Positions 45,231 to 52,312 of a DNA stretch of 64,000 bases are shown piece after piece (the first letter of the stretch is position 1; each line of letters begins with the position of its first letter). Made by a program: the position numbers and the translations under genes. The notes under the pieces are model-generated. The model made no database searches and was not told where the DNA came from. It saw only the letters and a list, made by a program, of their open reading frames with translations. Origin of the DNA: Spartobacteria bacterium LR76 (GTDB lineage Bacteria > Verrucomicrobiota > Verrucomicrobiia > Chthoniobacterales > Terrimicrobiaceae); assembly GCA_003054655.1 (NCBI GenBank), contig QAYZ01000016.1, forward strand, positions 186,001 through 250,000, written 5' to 3'.

Positions 45231-47423
45231 TTACCAACGTTCGTAATCCGGAGCTTTTGCTCCCGCCGCAGCCCAGGGATCGTAGTCCCACTCGATATGA
45301 GGGAACCATCGGCGCTGGTCTGCCTCGCGGGCGAGGGGAGTGGACCAGTTTCTCCAGATCATAGCTTTGTAGAATCGATCTGCGGCTTCAGGGGCGCGAT
45401 TTGCGAGCCATGTACCTGCAATGCCTAAAATACGAGCTGTTTCCTCCGAGTTATCAGGCATGAGGCGGGCTGCGTTCCATGCAAGGTCGGCGGCGATGTA
45501 GCGATACTGGAACCGATGCTCGTAGAGCAGGCGGGTTTGCTCCACGCGGGCCCGTTCCTGTTCCGTCGGCGCCGGAATCAAATTCCTCACGGCTGGTCTT
45601 TCCCAATAGTCGGTCGCAGGGGGAAGGGCGAAGGACAATCCCAGGCGGGGATAGATGAAGTTGGTGGCGGGAAACATTCCATCAGCCCAGGCAAAATCGG
45701 GCTGGCCTTCGGTTCCAAAGAGTTCCAGCCCGAGCGAGCGATGGATCTCAGCCACCTCCCAGAGTGCGCTGGAGCGCTCCGCGACCGGCAAGGCGGCCTT
45801 GCTCTGTTTCATCAGAGAAACGTAGTGATCAAAGACCGGAAGGTATTCTTTCGGAAAGAATGGCCTCGCGTCGCGAAAGTACCCGTCACGCGCCAGCCGC
45901 CGGGCGAGAATGTAGCGGATTTTCCAGTCTGTAGAATCCCGAGAGGCAGTGGGAGCCGCATAGCTAACCCGCACGTGGGAAAGGAGCTCGGGCAGGGTGA
46001 GGACACGCTCTGCGACATAAGCCGCATCAAGATCCCAATTGCCCATGTAGAGATTGTCCATGGCCGCTGCGTAGCGGTCGTTGGCGAGATTAGCAGCACC
46101 CAGATCACCGTAGAATTGATTGAGCCGATATTCCGCAGCCGTACTGGCGGGAATCATGCATACATCGCTGATAATCAGGGTGCTTCCCGTTGATTTGGGC
46201 AGATGCTGGAAAGCGGGCAGCGCAGCGGTCAATGACTTTTCTGCAGCGGCGGGGCGACCTTCCATAAAGTCGAACTTAGCCGTCAACCAGAGTGCCAGAG
46301 GATCGTTTTTCGGAGCGCGCAGCAGCCATCTTTTGGCGATGTCAAAATCCCCTGAGGAATAAGCCAGCTCCGCAAGGGTGGAAGCCTCAGTGATATTGGA
46401 GCTAGCTGATTGTTCGATGGCATTCAGCCAGCGTTTCGGAGAGTCATTTTCTGGTCGCGAGGCGAAATCCCACCAGTTGTAGGTTTCTCTCAAGAGCTTG
46501 GCGGTAAGGAGGCCGCGAAGGAAAGGATCCTGCACCCACTGCTGGAGATCCTGATCGGAGAGCTTGTCGATCGATGGGATGGCGATCAAGAGCGAGTCGG
46601 CAGCACTGGGATCTCCGGCCATGGCCTGGCGATGATAAAGCTCAAGGGCCTTTCGGTATTCTCCCTTGGCAAGGTAGGAACGAGCCTCCCAGCCCAGAGA
46701 GGAAAGGCCAAGTTGAAGGCAATCGCGAAAGTCCCTTGTAGAGAGATCGGCGCAGGTTCTGTACCAAGGTTTTGCGGCTTCCTGGCTGTCCGTCTCCCGC
46801 GTTGCCCGGGCGATCATCCATGCAGCGGCTACGGAGCGGTTTCTTCGTTGATCCTCGGGCAGCGCAAGAAGATCTTTCCAGACCTCAATGGCTTTCGGCT
46901 TGTTGCCTGTATTGTAAAGAATGGCTCCCTGCAAATACATCTGAATATCCAGAGGTAGATGATCCGGCCATTTCCCTCGCTCTGCTTCGGAAAGAAGGGT
47001 TTTGCCAGAGGCGGGAACGGTCAGGTCGGTGCTCTCTCCAATCCGCAGAGGGAATTTTTCCAGAAATGCAGCGCGCAGTGCCGTGTATTCCTCCAGGCTG
47101 CGAGCCCGTTGATCCGGCGGCAATTCACGGAGTATATCGGCCAATTCTTCCACCTCCAACGAAAGTGTTTTTCGAGACAGCGACTCGTGGGGAGCGACCG
47201 ATTTGTCGGGCGAATACCTGAGAACGGGTGCGCTTTGCGGAGAGATGAACGGAGATGGGATTTTCGCAATTTCATTCTCGAAATTGACAATGGGCGAGCG
47301 GAGGGTCGCCCCCGGATCGTTCAAAATCGTATCCGGAAAGAAGGGGCCGCAAGCTCGGGCAGAAGGGAGAAGCGAAAAAGAAACCAACCCGCAAAGGCTA
47401 AGCCAACGGAGCAGATCGATCAT
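45231..47423 (-). CDS. Large exported helical-repeat protein of unknown function
   Basis: 730 residues with a signal peptide ending near SARACGPFFPDT; the CGPFFP motif right after the cleavage site recurs in exported proteins of this type. The middle (about 180-500) consists of TPR-like helices (for example AKGEYRKALELYHRQAMAGDPSAAD, AYSSGDFDIAKRWLLRAP). The C-terminal part is rich in Trp/Tyr/Arg. It lies 53 nt downstream of the DUF3142 gene on the same strand, so they form an operon. Base composition is lower in GC than in neighbours. Confidence 0.65.
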   Translation of the reverse strand: MIDLLRWLSLCGLVSFSLLPSARACGPFFPDTILNDPGATLRSPIVNFENEIAKIPSPFISPQSAPVLRYSPDKSVAPHESLSRKTLSLEVEELADILRELPPDQRARSLEEYTALRAAFLEKFPLRIGESTDLTVPASGKTLLSEAERGKWPDHLPLDIQMYLQGAILYNTGNKPKAIEVWKDLLALPEDQRRNRSVAAAWMIARATRETDSQEAAKPWYRTCADLSTRDFRDCLQLGLSSLGWEARSYLAKGEYRKALELYHRQAMAGDPSAADSLLIAIPSIDKLSDQDLQQWVQDPFLRGLLTAKLLRETYNWWDFASRPENDSPKRWLNAIEQSASSNITEASTLAELAYSSGDFDIAKRWLLRAPKNDPLALWLTAKFDFMEGRPAAAEKSLTAALPAFQHLPKSTGSTLIISDVCMIPASTAAEYRLNQFYGDLGAANLANDRYAAAMDNLYMGNWDLDAAYVAERVLTLPELLSHVRVSYAAPTASRDSTDWKIRYILARRLARDGYFRDARPFFPKEYLPVFDHYVSLMKQSKAALPVAERSSALWEVAEIHRSLGLELFGTEGQPDFAWADGMFPATNFIYPRLGLSFALPPATDYWERPAVRNLIPAPTEQERARVEQTRLLYEHRFQYRYIAADLAWNAARLMPDNSEETARILGIAGTWLANRAPEAADRFYKAMIWRNWSTPLAREADQRRWFPHIEWDYDPWAAAGAKAPDYERW

Positions 47424-47476
47424 ATAAATATCCGGGAAAGGCTAATAGCACTTCACTTGAGAAACCGAAAGAGGAA

Positions 47477-48730
47477 TCACGGGCTGGAGAGGAGAATATG
47501 AACTCCATCGAGGGATGACGCCCTCAGCCATCCGATGGTGAGGGATTTTCCCGGCACGATTCCAGGCGAGAACGGAACGGTATCCTGAAAGATGAGGGCG
47601 TGGGAGGGGGGCGACATCAAACGATATCCCGCGAGGGCGTCAGCGGATTCTGGTGCAGCGGAATTATACCGGACCGTGATTCGGGAGGGACGATGCTCCG
47701 GCCTTTCACCGAGGTTCTTGAGTTCGATGGTGGAAAATCCTTCAGGCTGAGGCTGTAGAGATACCTCCAGGCGGGATTTTGGCTGCCGTCCTGAAGAGAC
47801 CGCCTGGAAGGTGATCCACGGCCAGTTCATCCGATCAGTATCGACTGGCAGACGGTACCAGATGATTCCTGTGAGGAGGGGCGAATGACTGGTTTTAAGA
47901 TCTGCAACGAGGCGGGCGAGTTGGGTGGGATCGGAATAGCCGGGGATAATCACCGTGCCGGGAGGAATGACCGGAATGCCGCCTTCCGAGATCACTCCGA
48001 GACGTTTGCCATCCGCATTGAGCAGGACGACGCACTGATACGTAGAAAGAGCGGCGCGAAAAGGGACTCCGAACCGCGATGCTCTGGAGATGGCCTGCCG
48101 CGCCTTTTCGACATCGCAGATCACCGCGGTCGAGTCGTTGGTCGCTGGCAGCTCAAGGGAATGCACCTGAAGGACGTAGGAATCGGCAGATGCCGCGAGC
48201 TTTCCGAAATCGCTTTCCCTCAACCATGACGGGAGGGCTGTGAATACGATACGGTTTCCAGGACAGAGCGACTTGAGCTTGAGCAGGAACGCCGCGTAGG
48301 TGCTGAGTCTGGAGTCGGGACAGTCATAATCAATCTGAACCTCCCGGCATGTGATGCCCTCTGCCCGGGCTTCAGCGATGATCGAACGAGCTAGGGATGC
48401 GATCTCGCCTGCGCGATCGGGAGAAAGGCCCGATTTGCCTCTCGCCTCGGGAATCCGAATGACTATGCCGACTGGTTTCTCTGTTTTCGCCACCGCCCTC
48501 CAGGGAAGATCAAATCTACGGATGGTCGAGCGATCCGTGGCAAACGTGACATCGGCGGCGTGAAGATAGAAGGCGTCGAGATCGCGGCTTCCGCGTTCAA
48601 TGGCTGCATCCACCGCGTCGCTGCGGACCTGTTGCCAGACATACGCTTCGGAAGAAAGCCGAGCGGAAGGTCGGCAGGCTGAAAGAGCGAGGGCGACTGC
48701 AATGGCCGAAATCCGGAAGAGTGAGTTCAT
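47477..48730 (-). CDS. DUF3142-family lipoprotein
   Basis: 417 residues from the ATG at 48728-48730, chosen because it gives a clean lipoprotein signal (ALALSAC, C19). The domain shows KPVGIVIRIPEARG, EVQIDYDCPDSRLSTYAAFL and the following barrel-like pattern typical of DUF3142; the acidic DYD motif suggests a TIM-barrel hydrolase-like active site, but no activity is known. First gene of the pair with the large repeat protein. Confidence 0.75.
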   Translation of the reverse strand: MNSLFRISAIAVALALSACRPSARLSSEAYVWQQVRSDAVDAAIERGSRDLDAFYLHAADVTFATDRSTIRRFDLPWRAVAKTEKPVGIVIRIPEARGKSGLSPDRAGEIASLARSIIAEARAEGITCREVQIDYDCPDSRLSTYAAFLLKLKSLCPGNRIVFTALPSWLRESDFGKLAASADSYVLQVHSLELPATNDSTAVICDVEKARQAISRASRFGVPFRAALSTYQCVVLLNADGKRLGVISEGGIPVIPPGTVIIPGYSDPTQLARLVADLKTSHSPLLTGIIWYRLPVDTDRMNWPWITFQAVSSGRQPKSRLEVSLQPQPEGFSTIELKNLGERPEHRPSRITVRYNSAAPESADALAGYRLMSPPSHALIFQDTVPFSPGIVPGKSLTIGWLRASSLDGVHILLSSP

Positions 48731-49012
48731 GAACCGGCGCGGGTTTGGGGGAAATGATCGAATGGGAGTGCGGACGGAGTATTGAGTCTGAGTGGCGTTG
48801 TCGTGTGACCTTCGGAGAATGGACTTTCTGAGTGTCGTGGTGATGATCGTATCCGCTGAGGGCTGGAGTGACAAGGGAGCTGTCGAGCGGAAGCGATGAT
48901 GAAAGAGAGGTCATCATGAGTGAAATATGGTATGCTAATTTAAAAATCGCATCATTTTTAAAATATCTATTGTCAGCTTAGCGTGGAGGAGATATAGACA
49001 ACTTCACTTTCA
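48731..49012. other. AT-rich intergenic region
   Basis: Upstream region of the DUF3142 gene. The stretch at about 48925-48990 is strikingly AT-rich compared with the GC-rich surroundings and probably holds promoters. No RNA or protein gene is evident. Confidence 0.4.
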
Positions 49013-49162
49013 ATGTTCAACCAACGATCCATCATCGATTGCAGCAGGTCAGGCGTGAGCCTGGGCTGGACGGGGGATTTGCATTCCCGTCGGATCAAGC
49101 TTGGTTTTGCATACATGCCGGAACTTAATCCCGGAGATACACTGGTGGGCAGAAGGCTCTAG
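49013..49162 (+). CDS. Possible small ORF (49 codons)
   Basis: An ATG frame beginning MFNQRSIIDC and ending GDTLVGRRL. It sits between the AT-rich region and a strong rho-independent terminator 28 nt past its stop codon, so a short transcript likely covers it. No good ribosome binding site (AGGAG is ~22 nt upstream). It could be a coding mRNA or a small RNA. Confidence 0.3.
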   Translation: MFNQRSIIDCSRSGVSLGWTGDLHSRRIKLGFAYMPELNPGDTLVGRRL

Positions 49163-49189
49163 ATACGGATAAATACTACCGATTTGGAT

Positions 49190-49221
49190 AACCCTGCTCG
49201 CTGATGCGAACAGGGTTTTTT
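49190..49221 (+). terminator. Strong rho-independent terminator
   Basis: AACCCTG (49190-49196) pairs with CAGGGTT (49211-49217), with an inner TCGC/GCGA stem and TGAT loop, followed by a run of T to 49221. It ends a rightward transcript from the 48.9-49.16 kb region. Confidence 0.85.
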
Positions 49222-49280
49222 GTTGCCCGCGAGGAATCGAGTCGAGAATCGAGAAACATGAATTTTATCAATCCATAGGC

Positions 49281-49404
49281 AAAAAGCCCCGCCGCGGCGG
49301 TAACCGTGGCGGGGCGGGATTTGTCAGCAGAAAAAACAGGCCATTGTCGAGATGAGCGTGTTTGCGTGACTCCTTAGAGATACGCAAACCGGCGGCGGTG
49401 TCAA
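49281..49404 (-). ncRNA. Candidate leftward small RNA with promoter and terminator
   Basis: On the minus strand a TTGACA box (49399-49404), 16-nt spacer and TATCTC box (49377-49382) predict a start near 49370. The transcript would end at a strong terminator: GCCCCGCC/GGCGGGGC (49286-49293 with 49308-49315) plus five U (49281-49285), giving ~90 nt. An 8-bp inverted repeat GTTTGCGT/ACGCAAAC (49360-49367, 49382-49389) spans the predicted start and may be an operator. Only very short frames are present inside. Confidence 0.4.
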
Positions 49405-49564
49405 CCCGTCGCGTAGCCTGATTTTCTAATACTAATGAATCCCATGCCGAAATTTTGCAGTTTAAGGGCTTCGTGGGAGGTGTGCCTGTAAACACCGAAA
49501 GATCCGCCGTGAAATATCCTGCGGGTGTGATCCTTGTCGTGTCTTTGCGGCAGAGGATGGCAGC

Positions 49565-49610
49565 GGTGTTTGTTCTTTTACCCCGGCAGTGTTGTCGGGG
49601 TTGTCGTGTT
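49565..49610. repeat. Left inverted repeat bounding the Ro60/RtcB locus
   Basis: Positions 49565-49586 match the reverse complement of 54283-54304 at 21 of 22 positions. A second block, TTGTCGTGTT (49601-49610), matches the reverse complement of 54268-54277 exactly. The spacer between blocks is 14 nt here and 5 nt at the right copy. Confidence 0.75.
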
Positions 49611-49728
49611 TGACCAGCCGGCACGAGTCAGGAAATCCCGCGTGAAGGCGGCTCCTTCTGGCTTCGGGACTTCCAAGGAAGCCCGTAACCGCCTGGTCAA
49701 CTTTTGGGCGGGTTCGCAAGGACCCGCC
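49610..49728 (+). ncRNA. Structured RNA segment at the head of the tRNA-like array
   Basis: TTGACCAG (49610-49617) can pair with CTGGTCAA (49693-49700), enclosing smaller hairpins, for example CGGG-A-CTTC/GAAG-CCCG. It is followed by a 7-bp hairpin GGCGGGT/ACCCGCC near 49706-49728. The 91-nt unit with an 8-bp closing stem is tRNA-sized, but no anticodon or T-arm is recognisable. Confidence 0.35.
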
Positions 49729-49733
49729 TCTTT

Positions 49734-49807
49734 GTGGTCATCGTTCAAGAGAAGGATGCCTGAATGCCAATCAGGCGATGCCGGTGCGAATCCGGCTGAC
49801 TGCACCA
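49734..49807 (+). tRNA. tRNA-like element, Gly(GCC) anticodon
   Basis: A 7-bp acceptor, GTGGTCA/TGACTGC, includes two wobble pairs and is followed by an encoded ACCA end. Anticodon stem CCTGA/TCAGG with loop ATGCCAA gives GCC. T-arm GCCGG/CCGGC has loop TGCGAAT instead of TTCGAAT. The D-arm is reduced to TTC/GAA without the GG dinucleotide. Degenerate but clearly tRNA-derived. Confidence 0.65.
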
Positions 49808-49813
49808 TTTTTC

Positions 49814-49888
49814 TACGGAGGGCGTCAGATTGCGCAGCCTGGTCTCCAAAACCGGGCGTGTTCGGGGCAGCACCGGAACTCCGTGCCA
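49814..49888 (+). tRNA. tRNA-like element, Trp(CCA) anticodon
   Basis: Acceptor ACGGAG/CTCCGT, then GCCA at the 3' end. Anticodon arm CCTGGT/ACCGGG with loop CTCCAAA closely matches bacterial tRNA-Trp. The T-arm TTCGG/CCGGA carries the aberrant loop GGCAGCA, and the D-arm is shrunken with no GG. Canonical D-loop/T-loop elbow contacts therefore cannot form. Confidence 0.65.
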
Positions 49889-49911
49889 TTTCTAGATTTC
49901 AGCGACGTGAC

Positions 49912-49988
49912 CGGGCAGAGGTCGAAGCTGTGGAGATCCGTGCCTTGGGAGCACGGGAAAGCGGGTGCGACTCCCGCCTGTCCGGCCA
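49912..49988 (+). tRNA. tRNA-like element, Pro(UGG) anticodon
   Basis: Acceptor CGGGCAG/CTGTCCG (one wobble), discriminator G and encoded CCA. Anticodon stem CCGTGC/GCACGG with loop CTTGGGA, typical of tRNA-Pro. T-arm GCGGG/CCCGC with loop TGCGACT. The D region is irregular. Confidence 0.65.
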
Positions 49989-49999
49989 TTTTCAGCAAA

Positions 50000-50071
50000 T
50001 CCGGGGTGAATCGGATTCCGGCGGGTCTCATAAGCTCGTTGTCGCAGGTTCGACTCCTGTCCCCGGGATCA
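50000..50071 (+). tRNA. tRNA-like element, Met(CAU) anticodon, initiator-like
   Basis: Acceptor TCCGGGG/CCCCGGG (one U-G pair), then ATCA. The anticodon stem CGGGT/GCTCG with loop CTCATAA and the following GTCGCAGG resemble initiator tRNA. The T-arm loop TTCGACT is canonical. The D-arm is contracted to AAT-CGG-ATT but keeps a GG. Confidence 0.65.
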
Positions 50072-50079
50072 GATGCGAT

Positions 50080-50151
50080 GGAGCCTGTAGTGTAGTAGCC
50101 GCATTCCTCGCTGTGACCGAGGCAGGGCCGGGGCAGAACCGGCCAGGCTCC
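50080..50151 (+). tRNA. tRNA-like element, His(GUG) anticodon
   Basis: A perfect 7-bp acceptor, GGAGCCT/AGGCTCC, and a perfect anticodon stem, CCTCG/CGAGG, with loop CTGTGAC (GUG). T-arm GCCGG/CCGGC has the same aberrant loop type (GGCAGAA) as the Trp-like element, and the D-loop lacks GG. The 3' end reads CCGA rather than CCA. Confidence 0.65.
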
Positions 50152-50170
50152 CCGATTTCATTTCAGGAGG

Positions 50171-50722
50171 TTATTGCCCGTAGGCGGTAATCCCGATTTT
50201 ATGCCGACGAGCAAAACTGGCGCATTCAGCAATGTGAAGCTGTATAGCCGAATAGTCCTTCATGAAGGCCCGCCAGTTTTTGCGCCAATAATGACGCAAT
50301 CGATAGGTCATTTGTGGAGGATCGTCGACATGTGTCTCAGTCCAGCTAAACTTCTCTTCAAACTCCTCAAAACTGGCAATCTTGTCGTTTGTGGCAACTT
50401 CGCGAAGCAGGCGACGACGAAGATTGGTGAGTTGCTTGTCGCCGAACCAGTTCGTTGCCCCCCAACGGTTGTAATCAGGACCGAACGCTCTCATGCGAGA
50501 GCGTACATAGATCGAGATTCCCGTTATTGGACGAAAGATAAAGCGAGTATCTCCCCAACTCATTGCGGGAGCACAGGCATAGTAAAATGTATCGTTGTAT
50601 GGTCCGTGAAGCTTGCGTGACCTAAGAGGCGTCAGGAACTCCTGAGAAAATGTCGGCCAGGCTGTCTCGTCCACGTCCAGGGCGAAATCTGTCAGCCAAC
50701 GTCGCTTTTTTCGTCTGCCCAT
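50171..50722 (-). CDS. Hypothetical protein within the Ro60/RtcB locus
   Basis: 183 residues from the ATG at 50720-50722; a TTG at 50737 could extend it by five. It starts with a basic stretch (MGRRKKRRW) and is rich in aromatic and arginine residues (YNDTFYYACAPAMSWGD, RHYWRKNWRAF). I do not recognise a family. It is divergent from rtcB, with 60 bp and a perfect palindrome between the starts, and it ends 20 nt from the His-like tRNA element. Lower GC than neighbouring genes suggests a different origin. A 148-codon frame on the other strand is judged a shadow. Confidence 0.6.
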   Translation of the reverse strand: MGRRKKRRWLTDFALDVDETAWPTFSQEFLTPLRSRKLHGPYNDTFYYACAPAMSWGDTRFIFRPITGISIYVRSRMRAFGPDYNRWGATNWFGDKQLTNLRRRLLREVATNDKIASFEEFEEKFSWTETHVDDPPQMTYRLRHYWRKNWRAFMKDYSAIQLHIAECASFARRHKIGITAYGQ

Positions 50723-50738
50723 AAATTTATTCAACAAG

Positions 50739-50754
50739 GCAGGTTATGACCTGC
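50739..50754. promoter_or_regulatory. Palindrome between the divergent hypothetical gene and rtcB
   Basis: GCAGGT-TATG-ACCTGC, a perfect 6-bp inverted repeat centred between the two divergent starts, 28 nt before the rtcB start. An operator for one or both genes, or an RNA hairpin in the rtcB leader. Confidence 0.45.
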
Positions 50755-50767
50755 ACAATACTAAACC

Positions 50768-50775
50768 AAGGAGGT
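50768..50775 (+). promoter_or_regulatory. Perfect Shine-Dalgarno of rtcB
   Basis: AAGGAGGT 7 nt before the ATG at 50783, within ACCAAGGAGGT, a sequence repeated exactly before rsr. Most other starts in this window show no such site. Confidence 0.85.
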
Positions 50776-50782
50776 AAAACCA

Positions 50783-51952
50783 ATGAGGGTCCGTATTTTT
50801 GGAACGCATGATGAAGCAACCATTGCGCAGATCGAACGCTGCGTCGCCGCGGGCGGCGAGCGTGGCGTGCTGTGTGCCGATGGACACAAGGGGTACGCGC
50901 AGCCGATTGGCGGCGTGGTGGCGTATCGCGACCGGATTTCCATCTCGGGAGTCGGGTTTGACATTGCCTGCGGAAACCTCGCGATCCGTACGGATGCGAA
51001 GGCGCAGGATGTCATGCCGAAGATCGGTGCGGTCATGGACGATGTCGTGAGCGATATTTCGTTCGGCATCGGCCGTCATAACAAGCAGCGCATCGAGCAC
51101 GAGCTGTTCGATGATCCGCTGTGGGACGAGCAGCCGTTCAAGAGTTTCAAGCCGATGGCGGAAGCCCAGCTCGGAACGGTCGGAAGCGGCAACCACTATG
51201 TCGATGTCTTCCTCGATGAGGACGACACGGTCTGGGTGGGTGTGCATTTCGGCTCACGCGGTCTTGGCCACAAGACGGCGACGCACTTCCTGAAGAAGGC
51301 GGGCGGCAAGGATGGCATGGATGTCGATCCTGCCGTGGTGAGCGAAAGCGATCCGGTCGGTCAGGCGTACATCGCGGGCATGAAGCTCGCGGGACGTTAT
51401 GCCTACGCGGGTCGTGAGTATGTGGCGCGTCACGTCGTGCAGAAGATTCTCGGCGCGAAGATCGAGGAGGAGGTGCATAACCACCACAACTTCGCCTGGG
51501 AGGAGGAGCATGATGGCTCGAAGTACTGGGTCGTCCGCAAGGGTGCCACCCCGGCATTTCCGGGCAAGAAGGGCTTCGTCGGAGGCAGCATGGGAGACGA
51601 TGCCGTCATCATCGAGGGTGTCGACTCCGAGGCCTCGCGCGAGGCGATGTTCTCCACCGTTCACGGTGCGGGACGTGTCATGTCGCGTACGGCGGCCAAG
51701 GGCAAGTTTGTCCTGGAGGACGGAAAGCGCATTCGCAAGGAAGGCCTCGTCCGCCACGACGAAATGATGAAGTGGCTGCATGAACGTGGCGTGACGCTGC
51801 GCGGCGGGGATCTCGACGAGGCTCCTCAGGCGTACCGTCGTCTGCCGGAGGTGCTGGCGGCGCATGAGGGAACGATTCGTGTCCTGCATGTGCTCAAGCC
51901 CATCGGCGTCGCCATGGCGGGCCGCGACATCCGCGACCCGTACAAGGATTAA
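50783..51952 (+). CDS. rtcB: RNA-splicing ligase RtcB
   Basis: 389 residues. RtcB joins 2',3'-cyclic phosphate (or 3'-phosphate) and 5'-OH RNA ends using GTP and Mn2+, in tRNA splicing or RNA repair. Visible motifs: CADGHKGYAQPIGG (31-44), metal site in GVGFDIACG with C63, SGNH (135-138), HFGSRG with H155, HNHHNF (232-237), RKGATPAFPGKKG (252-264), and HGAGR with H294, the residue guanylylated in the family. Shorter than the ~480-residue archaeal type, as in many bacterial members. Flanked by tRNA-like RNAs and followed by the Ro60 gene. No rtcA is present. Confidence 0.95.
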   Translation: MRVRIFGTHDEATIAQIERCVAAGGERGVLCADGHKGYAQPIGGVVAYRDRISISGVGFDIACGNLAIRTDAKAQDVMPKIGAVMDDVVSDISFGIGRHNKQRIEHELFDDPLWDEQPFKSFKPMAEAQLGTVGSGNHYVDVFLDEDDTVWVGVHFGSRGLGHKTATHFLKKAGGKDGMDVDPAVVSESDPVGQAYIAGMKLAGRYAYAGREYVARHVVQKILGAKIEEEVHNHHNFAWEEEHDGSKYWVVRKGATPAFPGKKGFVGGSMGDDAVIIEGVDSEASREAMFSTVHGAGRVMSRTAAKGKFVLEDGKRIRKEGLVRHDEMMKWLHERGVTLRGGDLDEAPQAYRRLPEVLAAHEGTIRVLHVLKPIGVAMAGRDIRDPYKD

Positions 51953-51955
51953 CCA

Positions 51956-51986
51956 GGGGCCGGTTGCTTCAATGGCAGCCGGCTCC
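51956..51986 (+). ncRNA. T-arm-like hairpin directly after the rtcB stop
   Basis: GGGGCCGGTTGC pairs with GCAGCCGGCTCC (12 bp, two wobbles) around the 7-nt loop TTCAATG, which fits the tRNA T-loop consensus. It begins 3 nt after the stop codon. No U-run follows, so it is more likely a processing or protein-binding element than a terminator. A second hairpin, GCCATC/GATGGC, follows at 51996-52010. Confidence 0.55.
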
Positions 51987-52021
51987 GCAAGTTTTGCCAT
52001 CAGTGATGGCATTGCCAGTGC

Positions 52022-52165
52022 GGCAGTGAGGCTGGAGTTACTTCGTAGCTCAGAGGTAGAGCAGTCCGGGAGCAATCCGGGGCTGGCCGCGGGTTCGAAT
52101 CCCGCCGGTACGCGGGCGAAAGCCCGCGTTTCCATTTCTCCGGCCGACTTTCTCCGCACTCTGTT
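52022..52165 (+). ncRNA. Y-RNA-like unit A (tRNA-like core in normal order)
   Basis: Starts GGCAGTGA like units B and C. The ends can pair: GGCTGGAG with CTCCGGCC (8 bp, one wobble) and CAGTG with CACTCTG (bulged). The core has a canonical D-arm, GCTC-AGAGGTA-GAGC (52048-52062), a CCGG hairpin in the anticodon position, and a canonical T-arm GCGGG-TTCGAAT-CCCGC (52089-52105). Instead of a normal acceptor 3' strand comes a 7-bp hairpin closed by a GAAA tetraloop (52111-52128). Confidence 0.55.
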
Positions 52166-52170
52166 TCTTT

Positions 52171-52300
52171 GGGCAGTGACGATAGGCTTTCTTCGTTAAC
52201 TGGTAGGGCTGGTTCGACTCCAGCACCCGCGCTGCGGGTTGGCTCGCGGTGAGCATATCGGACGTGCGCAAGCACGGATTGCCTTTCGGATTTTCTCCCA
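52171..52300 (+). ncRNA. Y-RNA-like unit B with circularly permuted tRNA module
   Basis: The outer stem CGATAGGC/GCCTTTCG (7 of 8 paired) follows the shared GGCAGTGA. The inner module runs T-arm GCTGG-TTCGACT-CCAGC (52208-52224), acceptor ACCCGC closed by GCT to GCGGGT (52225-52239), TG, then D-arm GCTC-GCGGT-GAGC (52242-52254). The anticodon-position helix is CTGGTA/TATCGG (52200-52205, 52256-52261). A GCAA-tetraloop hairpin lies on the 3' side. This is the topology expected for a Y RNA tRNA-mimic domain. Confidence 0.65.
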
Positions 52301-52312
52301 AAGTTCCTTATC

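Noticed and set aside
49534-50190. 218-codon open frame over the tRNA-like array (and shorter frames on both strands)
   Set aside because: It runs across five tRNA-like elements; fragments such as AGANPADC and VAGSTPVPG are the usual artefact of translating T-arms.
50174-50620. 148-codon frame on the + strand starting at TTG after AGGAGG
   Set aside because: The spacing to the TTG is only 3 nt, the composition is not protein-like, and it is antisense to the better 183-residue frame. It is retained only as a reason for caution about that locus.
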